64,000 nt of DNA, from NCBI GenBank assembly GCA_019925105.1, contig JAHGAU010000037.1, positions 248,001 to 312,000 on the forward strand, read 5' to 3'. The position numbers and the translations under genes are program-made. This document shows positions 30,349 to 41,986 of this stretch, piece after piece. The stretch is from Niebla homalea (Eukaryota; Ascomycota; Lecanoromycetes; Lecanorales; Ramalinaceae). Under the pieces are notes generated by a model. It did not search any database, had not been told where the DNA came from, and saw only the letters and a list, made by a program, of their open reading frames with translations. Within the stretch, counting starts at the first letter, position 1. The number at the start of each line of letters is the position of its first letter.

Positions 30349-32208
30349 GACGAGCAACCTGATTTTGTGTTTCGAGGGATCCAAGTTCTTGTAGATATGC
30401 TTGCAGGGTTCTGGACTCTGTATAGACATGTTGCATGCAGCATCCACCCAGGTTCACCTCCTCGCCCCAGAAGATTCTGATGTATTGATGAATTATATGA
30501 CTTAGACTATGATAGAAGCTAGTGCGCAGACCTGTTCCAGCCGTCCAGGTGCGCCGCTCATCATCTGTACCGGGACTTCCTCTTAATCACTCAGGTCTGT
30601 CATATACTCATTGTCCTCCTGGTAGGTGTAATTGATGCTGCGAGTGGAGGACGAGACTATTTAGACTCTCGTCAGTGGATACAAAACTCGTAAGGGGAGC
30701 GTTGGAGATCCTACAGAGGCGGCTGATAGGTCCACGATGGTAGGGACAATAGCTGTTGCTGACCGCGTCCTCATTCCCGCAAAAGCTACAGTAGGTATGA
30801 AGCATTGTGCCCCTGTAACGACACCTCTGACAGTACTTGGCTTTCGTAGAACCCATATTATGATTATGGGGGTGTACTCGAAACTTTCCGCAGTTCTGGC
30901 ACCACAACGCCATTGTTCAAAGAGGCAAAAGCGAGATAGCTCGGAATAAACACTGTCGTATGTCAACGTGCTTCCATTGGTTTTCGCTCCGACATGATTA
31001 AAGGCATACACAAGATACAAGGTTCCGAGTGTATCGACGCTAGAGAAGTCTTAGAATATGTACTGAGCTTACAATCCTGGGAGATATTGGCCCTGCCCAT
31101 TTGATTCGATTGTCAACCAAAGGACACTGACAACGGAATAGGAGCCAAGTTTAGAGGAAGGGACTCAATACCTGATTGCGTTGCGTCCAGCCTCATCAGC
31201 CCTTAAGTTCACCAAAGACTTGTGCTTCCTAAGTCTGCTTGCGCTCTTCAAAATTTGGGTGGAGTAAGGATTAAACAGGGAGTAAAAGAGCGACCGATTT
31301 ATAGAGAGGTATAAGGGGCGCCAGCTTCCGAGAGCCGCATTGAGTAACCGCACACCCTCGCAATCACAAAGATAGGAAAAGGAGTGTTGACGCACACACC
31401 GAGCTTTGCCACCACTTCAAAGTCCATTAGTGGGACTACCTACTCCTCGCTCTGCAGAAGTAAGCAGTGGAAGGTGGTCTGAGCGTCGAATATAAGTAAG
31501 TACGGCTTGCAGGTACTTCAACGTGTAGAAGTATCATTTGCAGTCGTTGGAGGTTGGCACATAAATCTTTCAAGTTTTGCCGAAAGACCCTTAAATGTAA
31601 GATGCAGCGTGCTCTCTTGTCATGTATGCTGCATTATGACAGGTGAAGCTAGAGTCTCTCGTGAGGGTTCCAACCAGCGACTTTACCTCCCTTGTCCCAA
31701 TCCGCTCACTTGATCGCCGAGGTCATACCCCTCTGTTAATCCTGCGATGCAGATTACGCTTTTAGACCCATCGATATACGTACGCAGGTGTATGGGTATC
31801 GTATGGCTCAAGACTGCGTCAACACTGCAGCAGCAAGGCTGACAGAAGGATTCAGTACAAGAGCCGGTTATCTACTTGGTTCTCATAACTCAGCCCTCAG
31901 TTCCAACTTGAAAACAGGGTCCAGAATAGCCCTCGGTACCTTGGGGCGAATTGGCGATCCGAACCCTTTTGGAAGATGATTTCTGCCGATGGCGGGGCTG
32001 ATCCAGCCTCATTCACGGTGTGTTTCGGCGCTAAGTGATTATGCTCTTGGGCCCAATGGCAACACGAATATATTCTCGTTATCCTTCAAATCAGAAGCTT
32101 TGAATGGGAACTATATATGAGCACAATAATATGGAGCTATATCCGAGCATGAGGTTACTTATTACTAACTGGATCTTGATAATTATTGGCAAATATAATG
32201 TCCACCTC
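30349..32208. other. Unique non-RIP island DNA, right part
   Basis: Balanced composition and few repeats. Apart from the zinc-ribbon-like ORF at 30608-30913 I see only short overlapping frames without motifs (31165-31395 minus, 31507-31713 plus, 31788-31979 plus). It ends sharply at the Crypton-like tail. Confidence 0.4.
30608..30913 (-). CDS. Small Cys-rich zinc-ribbon-like protein (101 aa), hypothetical
   Basis: ATG at 30913 sits in a favourable context (AACAATGGC). The N-terminal two thirds hold four regularly spaced Cys clusters: W-C-Q-N-C-G, K-Y-C-Q-R-C, Y-C-S-F-C-G-N and Y-C-P-Y-H. These would form two C2-C2-type zinc ribbons. The C-terminal 35 residues have no motif, so a 3' intron is possible. 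The pattern suggests zinc binding; a specific role cannot be assigned. Other frames overlap it (30661-31020 minus) and are weaker. It lies in the non-RIP island near the disrupted locus and might be a surviving host gene. Confidence 0.45.
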   Translation of the reverse strand: MALWCQNCGKFRVHPHNHNMGSTKAKYCQRCRYRGTMLHTYCSFCGNEDAVSNSYCPYHRGPISRLCRISNAPLTSFVSTDESLNSLVLHSQHQLHLPGGQ

Positions 32209-33548
32209 CTAATTTGCTCGATCCCTGCTACGTGTATATGTGGATACGTGGTGTTTTTGGTGTTTATAGTGTTTTTAATTGGCCTGTCTCAGGACCTAAG
32301 CTATAGGGACCTCACCGTTAAGGTCTTAGGGCACCTTGCCGTCAAGGTACCCCCCGTTATGGCCCGGCCACGGGGTAAAGCCAGGGCTAAAAACCCCCTT
32401 ATATAAGCTGGGAACTTAAAATTATCTATATAAAACTATATATATAAAAGGAATAGGTAAATAAGCAATTTTAATAAAAACCGTTATTTAAATAAATCCT
32501 TAAAAATAAAATAAAGAATTTATAAATTTAAATAAATTAACTTATATAAATCTCTAAGCTCCCCCGTATAGCCCTTAAAGAGTTACTTAATTAATAAGTA
32601 GCTATTCCGTATATTTAATAAATTAATTAATAATTAAACTATACCTTTTAATTTACTTAATCCCTATTATATATATATATAAATATATAATATTTTTAAT
32701 TAACCTATCTTAAGACCTAAATTATAAGGACTTTACCGTTAAAGTCTTAAGGTACTTTACCGTTAAAATATCCCCCGTTATAGTCCGGTTACGGGGTAAA
32801 ACCAAGGTTAAGAATCCTTAAAATTAAAATATAAATCTTAAAAAGATAACTTAAATAAGTATCGGTTAACTTATTTAACTTTAAATAAGTTAATAACGTT
32901 ATAATATCGTAAGGATAATATCGTTAATTCAGTTAATAGAAAGTTAATATATGTTTAACTTTTATTTATTAAGTTTTTTAATAAGTTTTATATTTATCTT
33001 AACTTTTTATATATTTATAACTCTATTTTAATAGAAAGAACAACCGGGATAATCGCCACGGATACTATATTATATAAGTTATTTATATAATATATTAATA
33101 ATTAAGGCTTATATAAACGGTTTTAAAGCGAAAGAGAAAAGCGTCGATTATAATAAAATTATTATTTAAAAATATAAATCTTTTAAAGATTATATAAGGT
33201 AAGTTTTACCGGAAGTTATTATAATTTTAAGGATAATTCCTTCCCGGAATGTATCCGTTTTTAACGTTAAAATATAAAGCTCTATATAACCGTCCTTAAA
33301 CTTTATATATAATTAAATTATATAATATTTTTTAAAGTCCGGTTTAAAATCGGTTTTATTATAAGTAAACTCTTTTACCCGTAAGAAGCCTATATAAATA
33401 AAGTAAAAAGCAGTTTGTATAATAAGATTAAATTTAATAATAATATTAAAATTACGTATAAGCTTAATAAGGATATCATTAATAATAAGAAGCCGTTCCT
33501 TTTATATATATTTATCTTATAGTCTTTTTACGCTACGTATAAAACGTT
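32209..33548 (-). mobile_element. Crypton-like element, copy 2, truncated
   Basis: It is collinear with 12023-13395: well-preserved tail unit (32209-32405), mutated second unit (~32660-32825), then the tyrosine-recombinase C-terminal half (~32930-33548). It breaks off before the N-terminal recombinase region seen in copy 1. Its right-tail boundary (CTAATTTGCTCGATCCCTGC) is identical to copy 1, so this is a real element end. It abuts unique island DNA on the left. Confidence 0.6.
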
Positions 33549-35570
33549 AAAATAAGGGTATAAATAATACTATATTAAGGGTGATAATATATAACGAAGG
33601 CGTTACTTTTTTTATCTTTTGGCCGGTATATTATTATAAAACGGCGCATATATATATATATAATATTACGGTCTACGGTAAATATAAGTATAGCGGGTAG
33701 CTCCCGGGTGGTCTTAACGCGTATACTTACTTAAATCCATAGCTACCTATTTAGTTACTTAATAATCACATTAATCATACATTATACTTATTACGTTCTT
33801 AACATATTTATAATAATTAAAAATAAAATTATTTCCTTAATATAATATTTTGATATTATTCCTTACTTATTTTATAAGGTCGTTAAGATTTAATTCCGGG
33901 AATTTTTAATTTAATGATTTTTAAAAGTTCTTTATATCGTTCTTTATAATATTATTTATCATTTTATCCGTAAATAAAGCTTTAATTTCCGGCTATTTTA
34001 CTTAATATATTACGTCTTTTTTGAGTTTTATATTTATCGCGTTTATTTATTAATTAAGGAAAATATCTCTTTTGATTTTTTGTTATACGTTATGGATTTA
34101 TCTTTATACGTTATTTAACTTACTTTATTATTTATCCGTTTCTTTTAATTTACAAAATAAAGTTTTAATCTTAAGTAATATTATAATTCTTTATTATTAA
34201 GTTTTTAACGATTCCAGATAAAAATTAAAATTATTAATAATATTATTAGATTTTCTTTTATATTTAGCTTTATTATTATTATTAAGGAGGATGTTTAAAA
34301 TTATTTAATTATCTTTTTTACTTTATACATATTAATTAGTTCCCCTTTAAATTCTAGGGATAAAAAGATTCTTAATAATATTTCGTTATTCCTTAAAAAA
34401 GAAATTAATAAGGTTTATTATTAAGTAGTTTTTAATAATACTTATAATTATTAATAAATATAAAATAATCCCGTAACTTATATGAATTTATCCCGATCTT
34501 TTCTATCCTTTATTTAATATAAAGTATAAGGGTATATACTTTTTTTAATAAAGGAAATAAAATAATAATAAGGGGAATAATAATATTATAGTTAATCTTT
34601 TAATTAATATAATAATATTTAGTTTTACCTTTTTTAACTCAAGGATATTAAGATATATATAAAATAAAATACACCGTTAAAATAATACCAGCATTAATAG
34701 ATATATTTTAAGGAAAAGGGTTTATAGTTACTTTAAGTAATAACGTATTATATTTTTTTTTTAAAAACCGAAAGGTTGAGTTAAAATATAATCGGGTAAT
34801 AATATTAGGGATTTTTCTGGTTTTTGAGGTTATTAAATAGGTATATATGAATTATATTTTACTATAAGTTTATATTTCTTTTTAAGTTAAAGTAAATTTA
34901 AAATATTTATTTTAATTTAGTTTACCTTTTATACGGGAAAGCCTTTAAGGAGGGTACCGTAGAATAAGGTAAGTCTTACGTCGGTAACTATTATAAGTTA
35001 TTATTAATATTCCTAATATATATATAATATAATTATTATTATAGATATATTTATCTTTATTCTTTATTTATTTATTAATTCTTTTAATCGGTTTGGTTAT
35101 TTACTTTTTCTTATTATTTATTCATTCAATTTACTCTTTAATTTTTCCATTCTTAATCGTTCGATTTATAACTTAAGGTAAAAGGCTTATTACGTTTTAT
35201 TAATATATTATATAACTCGCGGTTATTTCTTAGGAATTTTAAAGACCAGTTTAAACCTCCGTAGGTAATGTAAAACTTAATTACCGCCTTAAATTGCTTG
35301 TAACTTAATAATTTACGTTTTAATAAAAAGTATCTCTTTAAGAGGTATTTATAATTACTTAAGCTTTATTAAGGAATCTTGTTTTTATTACCCTTATTAT
35401 TCAGATATATAGTTTAATTTAATTATTTTAATAGTTATTAAAGAGTCTTATATATTTATTAAAAGTTAAAATACCCGGAATCGCTTAACGGATTTTAGGA
35501 AATCGCTTACCCGGTAGAAGATAATCTTTAAGATTAACTTTACGTTTCTAAGGTAAGGAATATATATAAT
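33549..35570. other. AT-rich unassigned repeat-derived sequence
   Basis: About 2 kb of RIP-type DNA. 33560-33780 is slightly richer in GC (GGTAGCTCCCGGGTGGTCTT). A minus-strand stretch at 35170-35290 reads Y-I-T-Y-G-G-L-N-W-S-L-K after allowing stops, which I cannot place. No LTR or tail recognised. Confidence 0.35.
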
Positions 35571-35745
35571 TGTCAGGGACTCAGTAAGGGTAAGGGTGAA
35601 TATGACTGAATTTCAACTATGAAGAGAAATCTATAATATAGTATATATACATATAAGTATACGGAGGGCATACGCTAGGCTCGATTAAGCTTAGTATATT
35701 AATTAAGCTCTTAACTATTAACATCGTAATTCTTACGCCGTAATA
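35571..35745 (-). repeat. 175-bp LTR, 3' LTR of the minus-strand gypsy relic
   Basis: TGTCAGGGACTCAGTAAGGG at the left end. It aligns with the solo LTR at 15758-15932. On the minus strand it is preceded by a purine-rich AGGAGCGGAATAG tract, as expected of a polypurine tract next to a 3' LTR. Confidence 0.6.
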
Positions 35746-36009
35746 CTATTCCGCTCCTGTTAATAACGAGCTTTTATAAGTTATCCATTAAGTAGATCCT
35801 ATTATATATATAGTAATTATAATAGCTATCGTAAGCGATAGCGAGCTTTTTACATTATTTATTATTATTATATAAGGTAGTTTACTTAACTTTAACGCTA
35901 AATATACCTTTTAAATTAATTTAATTTAATAAGTTAATTAAAACTTCAACTTTTATCTTTATAAATTTATAAATAAAATAAATAATAATAAGCTTTAATT
36001 ATTAAAAGT

Positions 36010-36280
36010 TTAGAATATTGAATATAAACCTAGCTTATTCGGGTAATAATAATAATAATCGGTAATAAGGTTTAAGTAACCAAGAACGTCGATATATATT
36101 TATTAAGGTAAGCGTATATTTTAAGCCGGTTACCTTACGTACTTTATACGGTATATAAGGTATCCTTTTATTCTAATAAAAGGGTTTTTATTGCGTTTAT
36201 CGATGTTAAAGTCTACTACCTCTTATATAACGTAATCCCCTCCTTTATTATTTACTTTAATAGGAGGTAATAACGGTATT
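36010..36280 (-). pseudogene. gypsy chromodomain ghost
   Basis: The minus strand reads a Glu/Gly-rich start, then R-K-V-T-G-L-K-Y-T-L-T and, after a short gap, L-I-T-D-Y-Y-Y-Y-Y-P-N-K-L-G-L. The last matches the chromodomain end L-x-x-F-H-x-x-Y-P-N-K-P-G-P known from chromoviruses. Chromodomains bind histone marks and steer integration to heterochromatin, which suits the setting. Confidence 0.5.
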
Positions 36281-36659
36281 ATTTATCCGGGTAAAGGGTT
36301 TTACGTATTATAATATAAAAAAGCAAAGTAAAAGATAAAATAAATGCTTTTTATTAATTTAAATAACCTTAATTTATATACGGAGTTATCGATAATTTAA
36401 ATAATTATAAATAGCCTTAAGTTCTTATAATTAAATAACTTTAAAAAACGATTTATCTTAATATTTTTAATATTTAATATTATTATATTTGTAATCTGAA
36501 ATTAAGGTAAAAGATACCGATATTTATTAACTTATATAGCTTATATCTCTTAAGTTTACTTAATTTCTTTCTTTATAAAGTTTTTAAGTTTTTTAATTTT
36601 ATTAATTAATACGTTATAAATTTCCATTTCCTTTTTTTATTTAAATATATTAAATATTA

Positions 36660-39600
36660 GGATGGCGAGGAACAACGGGACCCCAGAGGTCAGAAACAAT
36701 ATACGCGTGTATAGCTTAAGTAATAATAAAGACAATACCTTAAATACGATAAACGGAAGCGGAGTAATGGTAAAAATAAAGGGGGAGAAAGGGTAAACGG
36801 CTTAAATTAATAAGAACGGTAATAAATCGTATAAATAACGCGATAAATACGAGATAAAAAGGCCTTAAATTAAATAAAGAACTTATAGTTAATAAAATAC
36901 GCGTAAAAGAACGCGTATAACGCGTAAAAATATTATTATTAAAGGTAATAAATAAAGGACGGAAAGGACGAGGATAATATACGGGGATAAATAAAAAATA
37001 AGTAAAGGCGTAAAAAACTTTATTAAATATATATAAATTAAGAGGGAACTAAAAGAAAACAGGGAGATATTAAGTAAATAAGAATAAACTATAAAAAAAA
37101 AGTATTATTAAATATACGGGGAAAAAACAATAAAGGAAAAAGTAATAAAAGCGTTAAAAAACTTTTTTATAATTATATAAAAGGATATTACGTTAAAAAC
37201 TTAATTAATATTATAAATCGGGCTATAAAAAGTAAGAGACTTTTACGTAAATATAAGGAAAAATTTAAAGGAGTTAAAAAGGCTACGTAAAGCTTAAGGA
37301 GCGGTAATAAAAGCGTTAATAAATAAAAGCGAAAAAAAAATTAAAAAAATACATATAAAGTAAAAAAATAATAAAAAAAACTTTAAAGAAAAAAGCGGGG
37401 ATAAATTAAGTAATAAGGGCCGTAAAAGCAATACCGGCGTTAACAATAAAGGAAATAAGGGCGGGGGAAAAAATAATAATATTAAAGAAAGTAAAAATAA
37501 TAACCGCATAATTATTAAGTAAGGAAAAGAAAAGTATAACGGTAAAAGTAAACCCGCTATAATTAATAAAAATATTTAAGGTAACGGGAAAACCGTTAAT
37601 AAAATAAATTATTATAATATATAAATTATAAAGCGGGAATATCCTTTTTAATATAACCTTATTAAAAACGAAAAAAAAATTAAAGAAATTAAAAGGATAA
37701 ACCGGTAAAAAAAGGTATAAAACAATAAAAGTATTAAAATAATTTTTCACTATTATAATAAACGGGATATATTTAATAAGGTTTATAAAGGAAGAAAGGG
37801 AAGTTATTTTAAAATAAATAAAAAAAGAAAATATAGGTTTTTATTTTAAATTAAAGATCATTAATTATAGTTTTTTTTTATAGTAAAAAAATTAAATACC
37901 GTCGGTTATATAAAGAGATATTTTACTGTTATCTTAAACATAACGTTAATAAGGATATATAACGATATCCTTAATAAAGGGGTAATAAAGGGTAAGTTTT
38001 TTAAATTAACGAGGCCTTAAAATCGGGCAATGGATATTTATTAATACTTTAAATATTAAAAATATAAATATATTATTACGAGGTACTTTAATAATATAAA
38101 ATATATAATATATATTAAAGGATATAATACGTATAAATACATTAATTTAAAAATAAAAGGCTTAATAAAAAACGCGTTAAAATACGCGGCATACGGTAAT
38201 AATAATTACTCGGTATAAGACTTATGGTATATAATAGGAGTAAAAAAAACTTAACGTAAAAAAATTAAGATAATAATTAAAATTTAATATTATAATTTAT
38301 ATAAACTTAAACCGGTAAAATAATTAAAAACGATCTTAAAATATAAACGGAGCTTATTAAACGGGGAAAAATAAAACGTAATAATTAATAATATAAAAAA
38401 GAGGAAACTTATAATAATATTAACTTTTAAAACCGGCTATTTAATTAACATTATTATTATAATAAAAAAATTAAAATAAATAACGTTTAATTTTAAAAAG
38501 AAACCGTTTATATAAATAAAAGTTAATAAAAAGAACTTAACGGACGTTAATATTTAATATATTTATACTTTTAAAGGTAATATAATATAATATATATAAA
38601 AAAATAATTAAAATTATAATACCGATATTTAAATTTAAAAAAATAAAGGACATTAATATTATAACGATATAGAAGCCGCCGTATAATTTATATACTTACT
38701 TTTTAATTAACCCGGGAGATAATTTCTATTTAACCTTTAAAAATAATAAAATAATATAAACGTATTTCTTTATTAATAAGAAGCTAAATATAGATAATTA
38801 AGACGTTATTTATTATAAAAGGAACCTATATATACTCCGGATTATATAAAAAAAGGATATTAAGGGTAATTTAAATATTTATAATACGTATAATCCGCTA
38901 CCGGTTAATAAAAAAAAACCCTTTATAATTCCGTTATTTAAGGATATTATAATTATACTTAATAAGTACCTTTTAATAAGGGATTTTAATTTTTATTACG
39001 CTTAATAAAATAAGGAAGGTTATATAATTAATTATATTGAATTTAAAAAGTTATTAATAATTATTATACGGTTTAATCTTACGTTATTAACGTTAAAAAA
39101 AATTATTATATAAGAAAACCGTAAATTTAGGATTATAATTAACTTAATATTTAGCTTAGAAAGTATTATTAATTTAATTATAATATACGGACCTTAAAAG
39201 GATTTAAAATACGGTTTAAATTACGTTCTAATATAAACGATTTTAAATTAGTCCGTTAACGTAATTCCGTTTTTATTATTTAAATAAACGTAAAAAACGG
39301 TTAAAGAAGTTAAAATATTTATAAAAATAATAGAAATAATATTTTAATTAACGGAGCTCCTTTAACTTAATAATAAGGAATAAATTAACCGTTTTATAAA
39401 GCGGATAATAAAAACTTTAAACGAAATAATTAATATAATAATTTTAATAATAAAACCGTTTAAAAAAGTTAAAATTTATTAAAATAAAAAGTATATAAAG
39501 ATAATTATAAAGGTAAAAGCGCTTATAAAAAAAACTATTAAATATAAAAACTAAAAAATATTTTAACGGTTAAAAAAAGCTTAAGAAAAAAAAAAGAATT

Positions 39601-41975
39601 ATTTAAAAGGCTAAGTAAATATACTTCCGGACTATAATATATAACTTAGTGGTTTCCCTTTATAATATCTGGAAGTTAATAAAATACGGTAAAGAATAAA
39701 GTAAGAAACTTAAACTTAGTTTTAAGTTTTTACTTTTAAAAAAATTAAACGGTATAATAACGGATACCTTTAATAATAAAATTAAAGCTCTTAAAAAAAC
39801 GTTCTTTCCCCCGTTATTAAAAATTAATTTAATAAATATCGATAGTATTATATATTTTAAATTAATAATAATAAATAAAATAATAACTTAAAAAATAATA
39901 ATTAAAGTAATTAATAAGTTAAAGAAAAATAAGGCCTTTAAACTTAACGGTATATTAAATAAGTTCTTATTTATAATAATATTATTATTTAAAAAATTTT
40001 TATTTATTTATTTTAAGCTTATTTTAATATAGGATATTGTTTTCATAAATTTAAGGAAATTAAAATAATTATCCTTAAGAAGCCGGTTAAATCAGATTAT
40101 TTAAAGGTAAAGTTATATAGATTTATAATATTCCTTTATACGTTAAGGAAAACTTTAAAAACGGTAATCGTAAAAATCTTAAATAATTACGTAAAAGAAT
40201 ATAGTCTACTTTTTAACTAATAAACAAAAAAAAAAAAAAACAATTAATAAAGACGGCTTTTAAAAACTTAATATTTATTTTATATAAATATAAGCTTATT
40301 TATATAATAAAGAATCCGAAGCTATACGATATAATAATTACGGTAAATTTAAGTAATATAACGGTAAAACCAGAAGTTAATATTAAAATACTTAACTTAT
40401 AAATTAATAAAAAACTAAATTAAAAAAATTATATAAGAAAAATTTAAAAGAAAATAATTTTATAAGAAAAGTTTTTTATTTATTTTACGGCGTTAACGTA
40501 AAAAGCTACCTTAGAAAAAATTAAAACCGTTTATTAAATAATTATAAAGTTCATAATAACGTATATAATAACTATTTAATACGTATTTAAGGATATATTT
40601 AAATATAGGAAAAAGCCCGTCCGGTAATTATAAAAGTTTAAAATTAATACTTAAAAGTAATAAATAAAATATATAAAATAACTTTTATTTTAATATTAAA
40701 ATCCAAGGTTTTTATATTATTAATAAAGTTAGCCCTTAATTAAATAATTATTTAAATAAAACTTAAAAAAAATATAAAATTAATTATATTAATAGGAAAT
40801 AAACGTATTTATTAAAATTATAAAAAGCTACGGATAAAAAGACGTAAAGAAACGGTATTTATCTTTTTTATAAAAGTTAAATTAAAATAAATTAAGAAAA
40901 AAGTTAACTTAATTTATATTTAAGAAGTTAACGTAAAAATATACAGATTCTTATTTAAAGTAAAAACGGCGGAGGAAAAAAAGGCTATAAAAATAAAGTT
41001 AATAGCGATTACCCTATAAATTATAAAGAAATAAATAAAGCGTTAACGTAAATATAAAGAATTAATCCCTTAAGGGTAATAATACCCGGCTTTAAATAAT
41101 AATAAAGTTATTAATAAGTATTTTTAATATTACGGGATTATAAAAAAAAATAATAACGCGTTAATAATTTAATTCCGGATAAATAAAAACGGCTTAACTT
41201 ATTTGCTTTTTATCGTATATATTAATAACCGGATTAACGTTAACTATAAGTATAAATAACGGAAGTAAAACGTTATATGTATATTAATCTTTTATTTATT
41301 ATTTAAAAAGCTTAAATTAAGGTTAATTAAAAAAGTAAAAATTAACGATTATTATTAAATATTTATTAATAAAAAGGGTATTAAGGTAATTATTAAATTT
41401 ATAATAACTATAAGCTTATTATTATAATTTAATTTAATCAAAGAAATAAATAAAATAATTAAAGATTTAATTAAGAAACCTCGCCGTTAACCCGGAGATA
41501 AAAAGTAATTACGGGAAAATTATACCTAGTAAGGGGCTAAGGGGGCTATAAATACCGGAATAATATAAAAGGTAATATTACGTCGATTAATAAAGTCGTA
41601 TAAATAAGGTAATAATAGTATACGTATTAATAAGGATATTTAATAATATAATTAGAATTTTAAAATTTTAACATTAAATAAACCCGTAAGGTAACGGAAA
41701 AATAATAGGTTTAAGGGTAATCCTTAAATAAATTCAGTTATAATATTATAGCTTTTCTTAAAAAAGGCATATAAATAAGTTCTTATTCTTTAAATAGCCG
41801 TAAATATTCTTAACCCTTAAAATAAAAGTAAAGGTTAAATAAATACCGGTTTTTATTTTTAACGTAATAAATATCGGGGTTTTTACGGTTATTAATAAGG
41901 TTAAATAACCGAGTATTAAGTAATACCGGAATTAACCTAGCTAGATCCGTAATATAAATCAATCAATCAATCAAT
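36660..41975 (+). mobile_element. LINE copy 2, internally deleted, nested in gypsy
   Basis: 5316 bp between 11-bp duplications ATTAAATATTA (36649-36659, 41976-41986). It begins directly GGATGGCGAGGAACAACGGG and ends in (AATC)n. Compared with copy 1 it lacks about 430 bp near 40260, the RT palm including the FADD box. The endonuclease ghost (~38640-39230; R-D-F-N-F-Y-Y) and C-terminal region remain. Confidence 0.85.
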
Positions 41976-41986
41976 ATTAAATATTA

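Noticed and set aside
32104..32406. 100-codon ORF with a hydrophobic stretch
   Set aside because: Two thirds of it is the Crypton-like tail. In copy 1 (12023-12240) the same frame has stops, so it is probably not coding.
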